The notes under the pieces: model-generated
Told to the model about the DNA's origin: nothing
The model's input: only the letters and a program-made list of their open reading frames with translations
The model's database searches: none
Shown: piece by piece, positions 37,290 to 49,224 of the stretch
Layout of the letters: each line of letters opens with the position of its first letter
Position numbering within the stretch: position 1 is the first letter of the stretch
Position numbers and translations under genes: made by a program
Origin: Crotalaria pallida
Taxonomy: Eukaryota > Streptophyta > Magnoliopsida > Fabales > Fabaceae
Direction of reading: 5' to 3'
Length of the DNA: 64,000 nt
Assembly (NCBI GenBank): GCA_037953625.1
Contig: CM075649.1
Coordinates: 64,402,660 to 64,466,659 of the forward strand

Positions 37290-38784
37290 ACTTTTCAAAC
37301 TTCTACATTTTCAAAATTATAAAAAACTATTCTGATGTTATTATTTCTCAAAAATATCATTAGGGAAAATCCTCCCCCACTTAAAAAAATATTTTCTTAT
37401 ACTTTTTCAAACTCCTACTCTCAAAATACTTCATAAAATATTTTACAATTATTTCAAATGAAATATTTTGACTAAAACTTTTCCGAATAAGACATTTTAA
37501 AGGTATATATTTCTCAATTAAAACATTTTGCAATAATCTTTTTGAGGAAAAACTTTTTTCGCAGCGCTCCCTGATCACTCGAGCACGAGTAAAGAAATAT
37601 TCGCATGACTTCATTTCTTAACAGTTATAAATATTAGGGTGATCAGTCCTAATATTTAAACTATCAACAATAAAATCATCCCTTTCAGATATAATCTTTC
37701 TCAAGAAAGACTATACGATATACCCTTAAGTTAGATGAACTTAAAGATAAGGAATATTATCGTCACCATCAGATTTAGTCAGACTGTCAAGTTCTAGAGA
37801 CATTTCCGTTGGGGAGACAAATACTTGTCCTATCCCGGTGGTTGTTAATCTCTCTAGCCTTGACTAATCTTTCTCTTTCTGTAGTGCCCAAAGATATTTA
37901 TCACATCCAACTGTGATAAGGGTTTTGATCACAGAAATTCAAGTTAAAGGCTTGCTTAGGTTCTCATATTATCAAACGAGTTAATTAACGCAATCGAAAA
38001 ACATTTGACTACGTTAATTCAGATAAGGGAAAAGATCACTCGGGTTACCTTTATCCAGATCTAACTCACATCCTAAAAGGATGAACACCTTTCTGCACTT
38101 GATTCGCTGGCTGATCATTCCTTCCTGCTTTTATCCCCTGAATAATACTTCCGGCGAAAGAAACTTCAGCTTCTTGCGGTTGAAACAAACTATTCCCTTG
38201 GGTACACCACATCTTGATCCAGAGTTAAACGTCCCATTCTTTCCACATTGAAGTGGGCAACTGATTCCTTTCTCTTTTCCGGTTATTCTTTTCCATAATG
38301 GATTCTCTGAATCACTTCTCCTCTTTTTCTAGTTGGATTCTTCCTTTGTCAGTATTCCTCTTATTCTGGGTTTTGACATTTGCCTCATAAACTTCTTATT
38401 CTTTTCCATTGTCCTCATAAATTCCACATATGCTTCCCAATGTCGGGAACTTCCTCATTCCTGATATCTGACTTGAGATTCGGGCGTAATTCGTCCTTGA
38501 GCTTTTCATACTTGGATCTCTCACTTGAATTATTAAATAGGATTCTTCATCAACCTTTCGAACCTGATATCACATTCTTCAAGATTCATATCCCCTTCTT
38601 TTATTCCCAACAGTTCAATCTCCATCTTTCTTTAATTTTCCAAAAACATCTCTTTGAGTATTTTCCCAGGTAATGTGTCAGTCCTCAGCTTCCAACACCT
38701 GTCTTACATGGTTCTACCATATCTTAGCTGCACCATTAGCATGTAAAACTTTTGTTTAGTCCTCTTATGTGCACTTAATCCCAA
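37290..38784 (-). pseudogene. gag: Degenerate gag of element D, then non-coding
   Basis: In broken minus-strand frames I can trace a gag-like HITWEN segment (about 38670-38690), an 'LRP-like' stretch near 38490, and a knuckle-like run with paired cysteines (SCPLQCGKNG, then GIVCFNRKK) at about 38165-38270. Stops and shifts are frequent. From 37290 to about 38000 nothing is recognisable; a few frames could be a decayed protease. This gag relic lies 3' of the pol relic in the element's own direction, which is out of order. Confidence 0.5.
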
Positions 38785-39159
38785 TTCATTGTAACATCCC
38801 AAATTTAATCCCAAGCATAATTAGTGAATTAATAGGTTTAAGGTGTAGGAATGGGTAGATTAATTGCTTAAAGAATTTTGTGAGCAAGGTGAGCAGCCAT
38901 TTTAAGTACTAGGGGTTGTGTAGGAGACATTTGAAGCAACGGGCAAAATTATCTAATCGAAATCGGGGGTTAAATCGGTGTTTTAGATGTTAGAAATCAA
39001 CCGAGAAAAGAAAATTAGGAATTTATTATAGGAGGCTAAGAAATTAAATTCCACCGTTGGATGTGAAGGGTATTATGTAAGGAAGCTTGCTTTAAAATTT
39101 GAGCAAGATCCGACGGTTAACGAAGAAGTTATGCCGAAGTCAATGTGAAGTCAACTGAC

Positions 39160-39270
39160 TCTCGCCCAGGCGCATGAGGAGCTCGCCCAGGCGAGCGAAT
39201 TAAAACAATTCAGCACCAGACAGTGGAAAACCCGCCCAGGCGCACCATTAGCTCGCCCAGGCGAGCCCCT
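39160..39270. repeat. CTCGCCCAGGCGAG palindromes of LTR F
   Basis: Four copies of CGCCCAGGCG, two of them extended to CTCGCC-CA-GGCGAG, lie about 375-480 bp from the LTR start. The 3' LTR copy is at 43568-43676 with a few changes. Confidence 0.85.
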
Positions 39271-39963
39271 GTCGCACCAGTCCGTTCTGCACAGTGATTG
39301 GGGGGCATTTTGGGCATTTTGCCCACCCCAAAGCCATTTTAAACCACTCATTCTTGCTTCTAGGCTAATATCCAATCCTTCCCACTCCATTTCCTCTTCT
39401 TCTTCGTGGAAGCCATGAAGCCCCAAGGCTAGGGCTTGACTTCATCACCACCATTTCTCCATGGAATTGATCCTTCAAGCTTCGAGGCATCATCACTAGC
39501 TTGCTTCCCTTCTTCTTGTTTATGATTGTAACATCATCTCCATTCTTGCATCACCCCATCTTGTGCTTGATTCTCTCCACCATCTCAAGAACTTAGTAAG
39601 TGATCAAGCTCTCTACTTCTTCTTGCTCTAATCAACAACACACACATACATCATATTTCTTCTCCCTCCCTCCACCATTTTCGGTTCTCTCTCTCTCTAG
39701 GGTTCCAAGAACTCCATCACCATCTTCCTTCCATTAATCCTCACCCAAAATCATCAAAACCCACCAAGCAAGCTTCATGGGAATGGGTTGAAAACTTCCT
39801 CCCTCTCCTCCTTCTACCTCACGAATTGCCTCTCTCTTCTCCCTCTTGGATTTTCAAACTCAACATAAATTGGGGCTCAAGCTTTTCTCAAGTTTCAAGC
39901 TAAGGAATCATCATATAGGACCTCTCTCTCTCCTCAAGGAACTCTTTTATTTATTTGGATTTG

Positions 39964-39986
39964 AGGTAAGAGGGTTCGTATTACCT
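39964..39986 (+). promoter_or_regulatory. Donor-like hairpin of LTR F
   Basis: AGGTAA pairs with TTACCT across 11 nt. It contains TTGAG|GTAAGAGG, a strong 5' splice-site match (GT at 39966). The 3' LTR copy is 44370-44392. The first part, GAGGTAAGAGGGTTCG, is identical in LTR G, which is otherwise different. Confidence 0.5.
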
Positions 39987-40673
39987 TAGCTTAGGAAATA
40001 GATTCTCTTTAGTTATAGTGATGGCTAGGGGTAGTGAATGAGTGGAGCACAAAACCTTAGGGTAGTTGATAATGGAAATAAATGAAATAATTAATAGGGA
40101 ATAGAAAGAGAAGCTAGTGTAATGTGTGAGAACAAATATATAAATGATGATAGATAGAAAGGGAATGATGGACTAAGTAGATATATAATTAGGGAGTAAT
40201 GAGAATAATTAAGTTGACGAATCATAAGGAAATCATAAGGGAATTAAGAGAGGATAATAGAGTGAAAATAAATAGAGACTCGCCGTATACTTGGAAAGAT
40301 ATGGAAACTATGGTAGGAATGAAATATTACATTATAGGGATAACCAAGAGGTGGGTAAAGAAAAGGGAAAGTGTTGATGATAGACTGGTTTTAATTGAGG
40401 AAGATGATGGATAATAAATATGGAAGGTATAGAAAAATGTGCGCTAAGAGAAAATGATGAATGTATGCTAGGGAAAAATGTTGATGTGTGCTAAATAAAT
40501 AATGTGATTAATAAATGTGTATGGAAAGTGAATTAATAACGGAAAGGGCATTTGTGGCTAAAATGGGGAAGAGTGCTAAAACTTGTAATGCAATGGAATG
40601 GAAATTATATAGAGAACGGGTTAAAAGTGAGTGGAATAATTGGACAATGGAACTATATTGATAATGTGAGAAG

Positions 40674-41195
40674 GACCCACCTATCTAGGTGTGTGTATAT
40701 AGAAATGTGAAAAGATGAAATTATGATGTGTATGATGGTGTATGTATATAAGACCCTCCCAAAGGGAGTGCGAATATGTGAATGGGTATGAATGACCCTT
40801 CCAATGGAAGTGAGAATATGTATAATCTATAAATGGACCCTCCCTAAGCGGAGCGTGAAAATATATAAATGGACCCTCCATAGCGGAGCGTGTATATAAA
40901 TGGACCCTCCATAGCGGAGCGTGAATAATGGACCCTCCATAAAGGAGTGGATATGTGTATATAATTGGACCCTCCATAGAGGAGTGGATAGATGCATGTT
41001 ATGGACCCTCCGAAAGGAGTGGATTGAAATATATAATAGGACCCTCTATAATGGAGTGTGAATTATGAACCCTCCCTAAGGGAGCGTGATTATGTACGTT
41101 ATGGACCCGCCTATATGGTGTGTGTAAATGTGAGTAAGACCCGCCCTCGTGGTGCGCGAACAAATGATAATAGGACCCACCGAAAAGTGTGCGAA
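40674..41195 (+). repeat. Covarying hairpin array of LTR F (5' copy)
   Basis: About fourteen units of 30-45 bp, each reading GACCC-stem-loop-stem. Stems: CACCT-ATCT-AGGTG (40678-40691), CTCCC-AAA-GGGAG (40756-40768), CTTCC-AAT-GGAAG (40798-40810), CTCC-ATAGC-GGAG, CTCC-GAAA-GGAG, CTCCC-TAA-GGGAG, CGCC...GGTG. Both arms change together. Confidence 0.9.
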
Positions 41196-41521
41196 AGATT
41201 GGAATGGAATGAAAGGACTAGAAAGGTATAGGAAAATTGTGTAATTGAAAGGATAAGGAAGGGTTGAGTTGTAAAAAAGGAAATTGAATTAGTATATAAT
41301 TTGGATAGTATGGGTTAGGGTAGGTCCTTGGTTTGTTACTATGCTTTTGTAGAAGCTATATTTCTAAGTTCTGTGTAATGCTACCCTTCTTGATATACTT
41401 TTACAGGTACCGAAGCGGAGCATGCACTAGTCGTGGCGGAGCAGGGGCACACTCTACAACGTGGAGTGTGAATATTAGGGGCACGATAATATGTGGGTCC
41501 GAGAATTGCAAACTTGGCCTT

Positions 41522-41524
<3 letters not shown>

Positions 41525-41553
<29 letters not shown>
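41525..41553. repeat. (TA)n microsatellite in LTR F
   Basis: A TA run of about 29 bp; the 3' LTR copy near 45931 is shorter and starts with GTGTA. Confidence 0.9.
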
Positions 41554-41558
<5 letters not shown>

Positions 41559-41852
41559 CGATGTATTATCCTTTGGGGACAAAAACTATTTTATAATCTC
41601 TTTGTTATTTTGGAAATGATGTACTGAGACGCACTGTATTATATTTTGCCCTGCTGGTATACTGTAGATTATATGAGAATATTTATTACAGGTTTTCAAG
41701 GCGGACTCTTATTTTTGGAATGTCCATAAAACAAAGGAAACTCTGTCCGATTTGACAGAGATTTTTATAAGTTAAAATGGTTTTAAAAAGAAATTTTTAA
41801 GTCACTAATTAAATCGGGGTAATTAGAATATTAATTAAGATAGGGTGTTACA

Positions 41853-43197
41853 GTTTGGTATCAGAGCAGTTTAATCCTCGACCCTTGGAGTTATTCATTA
41901 CTCCAGTGGTTACTCATCAAGCGAGTAGCCGATTTAAAGTTAGATGTTCAAGTGTTAGAGTCGAGATAGGAATCCTGTTAGGATTATGATTGAATATATG
42001 GATTTGTGGAGTTATGTATGCCTATGTATGCTATTCTTTGTTATGCACGACTTAGTGGTACTGGTTGTTAGTGAATTCCCAAACAAGCTAGCATTATAAT
42101 AAAACTAGATAGAAGTTGAGAGAAAATTTGGTAGAATAATGAAGGATAGGATAAATAGGGTTTATAGGTAGATAATATTTAATGTGAGAAAATGAATGAG
42201 TAGCGTTCAATATGACATTTTCCAATATTTATTGCTTGTTAAGTATATGTGTAGATGTAAGATTAAACCTTAAGTTAGATAATGTAGATAATGACTAGAT
42301 TAGTGGGATGTAGGGATTGAACTCATGTTAGTGTTTGTGAATATATATTGATGAGTATGATTTATGCATGTGTGAGGATGTGTGTCTAAATATGTTTATT
42401 TACTAGGACGAATGAATTATTAGCCTTCACTTTGATTTTTGTGAGTATATGTTAATGTGAGAGGTTGCTATGCATGTTTGAATTATGAATGTGCTTGATT
42501 AGAGATTTTAGTCAAAGTTATGGAATTGTAGAACTCTGGGTAGAATAGAACCAAACCCATGGTGGTATTGTTGTTTAATGGGGTGTAAGAGTAGGATTGG
42601 TCGTCCTGGATCTTACAACTGTTAAGTGACGTTATCATCATTAAACCCGACAGTGATATTACCAGTAATGAATGTGAGATTGAGATTGACCACCTTGATC
42701 TTTGCATTTATTAATGGCTGATGTCATTGAAAGTTTTTTAGTAGAACAGAAACCAACCCGGCATTGAAGGAAGGAAATCGACCTGAATAGTACCCTTTCC
42801 AAAACCTTGTAGCAAAATTGCTGAGGGAATCCAGTTGACCCTAGAAACTATCTCCAATTTTTCTTGGAGAGTTAAACCTGGTTTTAGAAATCCAAAGACC
42901 TATTCGGAGTCTTATTAGCAAGACTCTTGAAAATGATTAGCCGCGAGAAAAATCAACCTTAAAAACCTCATAGAATCTTCGCGCTGAGACTAACCGAGTT
43001 AAACCATAGTCCGAACTCTTCATAGAGTGCAAGAAATTGGCGGCGTACTACTTCGAGTGGCATGCCGATTCCAAGTGGGGGAGTGGAACCAAAGGGAAGT
43101 AAGTATTGTAGTCGAAAGACCCTGCATTTGGGATGGTTCTCCATTAAAGGAATTGAGCGGAATTTCGGGGACGAAATTCCAATAAGTGGGGGAGAAT
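41853..43197 (+). other. Interior of element F, non-coding
   Basis: Primer site TGGTATCAGAGC at 41856-41867, 3 nt from the LTR. No gag or pol. The last 70 bp (GGGATGGTTCTCCATT, then AAGGAATTGA, then the pre-PPT hairpin GGAATTTCG-GGGA-CGAAATTCC at 43159-43180 and the tract AAGTGGGGGAGAAT at 43184-43197) match the end of H's interior, which suggests H-like proteins could recognise F. Confidence 0.85.
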
Positions 43198-46100
43198 TGT
43201 AACATCCCAAATTTAATCCCAAGCTTAATTAGTGAATTAATAGGTTTAAAGTGTAGGAATGGGTAGATTAATTGCTTAAAGAATTTTGTGAGCAAGGTGA
43301 GCAGCCATTTTAAGTACTAGGGGTTGTGTAGGAGACATTAGAAGCAACGGGCAAAATTATCTAATCGAAATCGGGGGTTAAATCGGTGTTTTAGATGTTA
43401 GAAATCAACCGAGAAGAGAAAATTAGGAATTTATTATAGGAGGCTAAGAAATTAAATTCCACCGTTGGATGTGAAGGGTATTATGTAAGGAAGCTTGCTT
43501 TAAAATTTGAGCAAGATCTGACGGTTAACGAATAAGTTATGCCGAAGTCAATGCGAAGTCAACTGACTCTCGCCCAGGCTCATGAGGAGCTTGCCCAGGC
43601 GAGCGAATTAAAACAATTCAGCACCAAACAGTGGAAAACCCGCCCAGGCGCACCATTAGCTCGCCCAGGTGAGCCCCTGTCGCACCAGTCCGTTCTGCAC
43701 AGTGATTGGGGGGCGTTTTGGGCATTTTGCCCACCCCAAACCCATTTTAAACCACTCATTCTTGCTTCTAGGCTAATATCCAATCCTCCCCACTCCATTT
43801 CCTCTTCTTCTTCGTGGAAGCCATGAAGCCCCAAGGCTAGGGCTTGACTTCATCACCACCATTTCTCCATGGAATTGATCCTTCAAGCTTCGAGGCATCA
43901 TCACTAGCTTGCTTCCCTTCTTCTTGTTTATGATTGTAACATCATCTCCATTCTTGCATCACCCCATCTTGTGCTTGATTCTCTCCACCATCTCAAGAAC
44001 TTAGTAAGTGATCAAGCTCTCTACTTCTTCTTTCTCTAATCAACAACACACACATACATCATATTTCTTCTTCCTCCCTCCACCATTTTCGGTTCTCTCT
44101 CTCTAAAGTTCCAAGAACTCCATCACCATCTTCCTTCCATTAATCCTCACCCAAAATCATCAAAACCCACCAAGCAAGCTTCATGGAAATGGGTTGAAAA
44201 CTTCCTCCCTCTCCTCCTTCTACCTCACGAATTGCCTCTCTCTTCTCCCTCTTGGATTTTCAAACTCAACATAAATTGGGGCTCAAGCTTTTCTCAAGTT
44301 TCAAGCTAAGGAATCATCATATAGGACTTCTCTCTCTCCTCAAGGAACTCTTTTATTTATTTGGATTTGAGGTAAGAGGGTTCGTATTACCTTAGCTTAG
44401 GAAATAGATTCTCTTTAGTTATAGTGATGGCTAGGGGTAGTGAATGAGTGGAGCACAAAACCTTGGGGTAGTTGATAATGGAAATAAATGAAATAATTAA
44501 TAGGGAATAGAAAGAGAAGCTAGTGTAATGTGTGAGAACAAATATATAAATGATGATAGATAGAAAGGGAATGATGGACTAAGTAGATATATAATTAGGG
44601 AGTAATGAGAATAATTAAGTTGACGAATCATAAGGAAATCATAAGGGAATTAAGAGAGGATAATAGAGTGAAAATAAATAGAGACTCGCCGTATACTTGG
44701 AAAGATATGGAAACTATGGTAGGAATGAAATATTACATTATAGGGATAACCAAGAGGTGGGTAAAGAAAAGGGAAAGTGTTGATGATAGACTGGTTTTAA
44801 TTGAGGAAGATGATGGATAATAAATATGGAAGGTATAGAAAAATGTGCGCTAAGAGAAAATGATGAATGTATGCTAGGGAAAAATGTTGATGTGTGCTAA
44901 ATAAATAATGTGATTAATAAATGTGTATGGAAAGTGAATTAATAACGGAAAGGGCATTTGTGGCTAAAATGGGGAAGAGTGCTAAAACTTGTAATGCAAT
45001 GGAATGGAAATTATATAGAGAACGGGTTAAAAGTGAGTGGAATAATTGGACAATGGAACTATATTGATAATGTGAGAAGGACCCACCTATCTAGGTGTGT
45101 GTATATAGAAATGTGAAAAGATGAAATTATGATGTGTATGATGGTGTATGTATATAAGACCCTCCCAAAGGGAGTGCGAATATGTGAATGTGTATGAATG
45201 ACCCTTCCAATGGAAGTGAGAATATGTATAATCTATAAATGGACCCTCCCTAAGCGGAGCGTGAAAATATATAAATGGACCCTCCATAGCGGAGCGTGTA
45301 TATAAATGGACCCTCCATAGCGGAGCGTGAATAATGGACCCTCCATAAAGGAGTGGATATGTGTATATAAATGGACCCTCCATAGAGGAGTGGATAGATG
45401 CATGTTATGGACCCTCCGAAAGGAGTGGATTGAAATATATAATAGGACCCTCTATAATGGAGTGTGAATTATGAACCCTCCCTAAGGGAGCGTGATTATG
45501 TACGTTATGGACCCGCCTATATGGTGTGTGTAAATGTGAGTAAGACCCGCCCTCGTGGTGCGCGAACAAATGATAATAGGACCCACCGAAAAGTGTGCGA
45601 AAGATTGGAATGGAATGAAAGGACTAGAAAGGTATAGGAAAATTGTGTAATTGAAAGGATAAGGAAGGGTTGAGTTGTAAAAAAGGAAATTGAATTAGTA
45701 TATAATTTGGATAGTATGGGTTAGGGTAGGTCCTTGGTTTGTTACTATGCTTTTGTAGAAGCTATATTTCTAAGTTCTGTGTAATGCTACCCTTCTTGAT
45801 ATACTTTTACAGGTACCGAAGCGGAGCATGCACTAGTCGTGGCCGAGCAGGGGCACACTCCACAACGTGGAGTGTGAATATTAGGGGCGCGATAATATGT
45901 GGGTCCGAGAATTGCAAACTTGGCCTTTGATGTGTATATATATATATATATGCGATGTATTATCCTTTGGGGACAAAAACTATTTTATAATCTCTTTGTT
46001 ATTTTGGAAATGATGTACTGAGACGCACTGTATTATATTTTGCCCTGCTGGTATACTGTTGATTATATGAGAATATTTATTACAGGTTTTCAAGGCGGAC

Positions 46101-46246
46101 TCTTATTTTTGGAATGTCCATAAAACAAAGGAAACTCTGTCCGATTTGACAGAGATTTTTATAAGTTAAAATGGTTTTAAAAAGAAATTTTTAAGTCACT
46201 AATTAAATCGGGGTAATTAGAATATTAATTAAGATAGGGTGTTACA
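43198..46246 (+). mobile_element. 3' LTR of element F
   Basis: 3049 bp, near-identical to the 5' LTR. Donor hairpin 44370-44392, hairpin array 45080-45601, acceptor at 45812, and hairpin ACTCCAC-AAC-GTGGAGT at 45857-45873 (one arm is mutated in the 5' copy). Confidence 0.95.
45080..45601 (+). repeat. Covarying hairpin array of LTR F (3' copy)
   Basis: Same order of units as in the 5' LTR, with no visible gain or loss of units. Confidence 0.9.
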
Positions 46247-46251
46247 TTCAT

Positions 46252-48000
46252 CCCCCGAATTCTGGATTATTCGGAACACAAACTCATGTCTTGAGACGAA
46301 GAATTCCATTCGTTCCCTCATAGAAGTTGGGTTTCTCCCCTTCCAAAGTCAATCTCTTATTTTCCTTCACTCTTCAGCTCTTTGTTGCAATTCACGAATT
46401 CGAATCAGTAATTCTCTTGTGATTTGCAACCTTCTCTTTCTTACTTCTCATCGTTCTACTTGTATTATCAAGCTCAAATCTACTAGACTTCTTACTTAAT
46501 TAAAATTAACTCCCTTAATCCCCATAGAGCTCGCATGAATTGCCTTTCGACTCATAACAGTTGCTTTCCACATTTGCTTTATCACAACGGCGACGGGGTC
46601 TCTAATCATGAGCCTTCAAAACTTTGTCTGTCAGTGTTTCCTCTTGTTCAAATCCTTCTAATCACATAATTACTTCAACTCTCCATAGTCACTAAAACTT
46701 AAAGCGGAGTACCATAGAGAATGGCTTCAAACTCTTAGAGCAACCATAATCGTTGCAAGGCTCAAGTCATGCGTCAAATGATTCATTTTGTGTGCATTCA
46801 ATCACTTTAGTGCACACACACCCACTTTCCTTAATTTCTTGTGTCAAAAATCTTCCAAATCCTTGCCTCAATGCACGACAGTACAATTCAATACTCTTGC
46901 ATGAATCAAGCAAGAATAACACAGGAGAGGATGTTAGCCTTTCCTTCAATTATTGAAAACTTGTATTGCACTTCTTATTCCATATGAAAGGCTAATCCTT
47001 CTGGGTTATCTTGGTTAAAGGTAATTTGACTTTAGAAAGTTCACTTATGAACCTACAGTAGTACCCAATCAGTTCTGATAATCTTCGGACTTCAATGACT
47101 GGCTTAGGTTATTCCCCTCCCAGAACTACATCCCTTTATGTTGGGTCTACGGCTATTTCTTCCTGAGAGATCACGTGTTCCAATCTTAACTTCTTTCAAT
47201 CAAGCTTGCACTTAGAGAGCTACAACTACTTCTCTTTTAAGATTCATAACACGTTTTCGGGATGGTCCACATGCTCTGAGATTTCCTTGATATCATCAAT
47301 GAATACTAGCACAAACAGATCCAGATAAGGTTTGGAAATTCTGTTCATGTAACTCATTAAGATAGCATAAGTCAATCCAAACGGCATCACTACTTACTCG
47401 TAGTGTCCGTATTGGAATTGAAATACCGTCTTGGGAATGTCTTTATTCCAGTTTTCGTTTTGATGATACCTCGGCCTTAGGTCATTCTTAGGAAATGTCG
47501 AGGCTTCACAACTTATTCCATACTCGATCCTCTTTTCTTGGTAATGAATGTTCGTCCCTGATGGTGCTCTTATTCCATCAATTAAAACATTGCATACACA
47601 CAATACTTCCACTTTTGTTCTCATCGAACACTATTGAAGTTCCTCCTGGAAGCACACTTGACCTGACCGACTGCTGTTGCCATAATACCTTTATTTCTTC
47701 TATCCGGCAATATCCGGTGGCATCATCCTATGAGAAACAATAGAGATGAGACTAGCTTCTAGAACCAATTTGATACTATACTTGATCTTCACGCTACGCT
47801 GACGAACCCGATACTTCAATAGAGAATATCCGGAAGATTTTTCTTAACAAAGATCTCTTCAATTCCCTTTTTCCTTTACTCCACTATGTTTGAAAACATC
47901 ACACATACTTCTTGGATTTCGGATTCTTGTCTTTCAATCACAATTAATCATCACTTGGTCCTTGGACATCCAATCCAAGTCCAAGATTACATTTAATTGT
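46252..48000 (-). pseudogene. pol: Degenerate pol of element D (protease, RT, RNase H, linker)
   Basis: On the minus strand: a protease-end motif VIL-LDWMSKD (about 47958-47993), RT pieces DLRPRYHQ, DIPKTVFQFQYGHYE (47394-47480) and VVMPFGLT, FIDD (47289-47303), an RNase H piece LTSSPVLFLLD (about 46920), then SRKAIHASSMGIK and a linker resembling that of element A (46350-46640). Frameshifts and stops interrupt it repeatedly. It stops just before the integrase zinc finger, where F is inserted. Confidence 0.75.
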
Positions 48001-48530
48001 GAAAAAGGTGAGTAGACTAAGTCTACTCCGAAGAGATAACTCAATAGGGTAGCTTAGACATATGAAGGAAACAACTACAAGAAAACTTGCAAGAGTTCAA
48101 CCTTGAGGTAGCAGGGTGGATCAAACACAAGGAAGCGCAATCGATTCAAGCCCTCACAAAAGATTAATCAGCTTCAGAGTTACAAACTCTGCAAAGAGAA
48201 TTACTAGGGAGATAACTACCTAGAACTAAATCCGGGGATTTGTTAGCTTTCATACTGCTGAGGAAAATACCCTCCCTAAAGGATATTATCTAGCTTTTAG
48301 ATCCTTGGAATCACCCTTCAATGATTCCTTGGTGTCATAATGGATCAGCACTATGGACTTAAGGTTGGAACAAACCTAAAAGAAGTACATCACTATCATA
48401 CTTTGACTTAGGCTACATCAAACACTAGGCCGCAAACCAAAGGCCAAAGGATAGAACCTTTACTCCAGTTAGAAGTATGTAGGAGCATACTTCACAAGAA
48501 ACACCAAAAATCTTGATGACCAGCGTATTG
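48001..48530. other. Remnant of element D interior, nothing recognisable
   Basis: AT-rich sequence between the protease relic and solo LTR G. I see no gag, knuckle or repeat. Confidence 0.5.
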
Positions 48531-48853
48531 GACCATGTAACATCCTCACTTTATTTAGTTAATTTTAGATTTTAGTAAAATCAGAGTTTGAAAATTCATT
48601 TTTGAATTTGATTTCTTTTAAAAAGTTTTTCGAAAATCCAGCAGAGTTTCCTCTGTTTTCCGGACTTCCCAAAAATTCTCTTCTTAAAACCTATCAGTCC
48701 AAAATATTTAAAAACATAAACTTAACAGAATAAAAACCAGTTCAGATCCTAACGCCCAATTAGTACCAGTTTCAGGGCATATAACTACATATATTATAAA
48801 TTACAAAAATAACAGTTTTAATAATAGAATCCGCTCAGGGTATCACAAATACA

Positions 48854-48868
48854 CTCCACGTGGTGGAG
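48854..48868. repeat. CTCCAC/GTGGAG hairpin of LTR G
   Basis: CTCCAC-GTG-GTGGAG lies just downstream (minus strand) of the acceptor-like site. LTR H has TTCCAC-GTA-GTGGAA at 52205-52219, a compensated difference, and LTR F has ACTCCAC/GTGGAGT. Confidence 0.7.
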
Positions 48869-49224
48869 AGTTTCCAGTTCGGCCTGCAACAGTGTAAGCT
48901 CCGCTTCCGTACCTATAAAATTATATCAAGAAGGGTAGAATTACACAGAACTTAAAAAGATAAATCCTTAAAGAAGACATAGCAAATAACTAAGCCTATA
49001 TAATTATTAATATACTTTATTCATAATTATTCGTATAATTGATCTCTTTTAATTCTTCACTTATTCTCACATTCCTTTAATTATTGATTCTCTTTTCTTT
49101 CTTCCTTTCCCATTCTTTTATTCTTTTTCCATTTTCATTAGGTAGTCCAGCCCCAGCCAGCCGTACGGTACTGAGCGCTAGGAGTTCCCTTATTCATTAT
49201 TCATTTTCCTTTCTTTTTCCTTTT

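Larger units (their letters stand above)
38790..41852 (+). mobile_element. 5' LTR of element F
   Basis: In order: CTCGCCCAGGCGAG palindromes (39160-39270), a pyrimidine-rich leader (39400-39940), a donor-like hairpin (39964-39986), a hairpin array (40674-41195), a conserved AAGTTCTGTGT block (41366-41376), acceptor-like TTTTACAG|GTACC (41408), a CTC-AC/GT-GAG hairpin near 41450, and a (TA)n run (41525-41553). It ends GTGTTACA. Confidence 0.93.
38790..46246 (+). mobile_element. Element F: short non-autonomous LTR retrotransposon
   Basis: Exact target duplication TTCAT (38785-38789, 46247-46251). LTRs 38790-41852 (3063 bp) and 43198-46246 (3049 bp) are nearly identical; the clearest difference is a (TA)n length change. 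The interior is 1345 bp with a primer site and polypurine tract but no gag or pol. It is inserted in the relic interior of D and is probably one of the youngest elements here. Confidence 0.95.
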
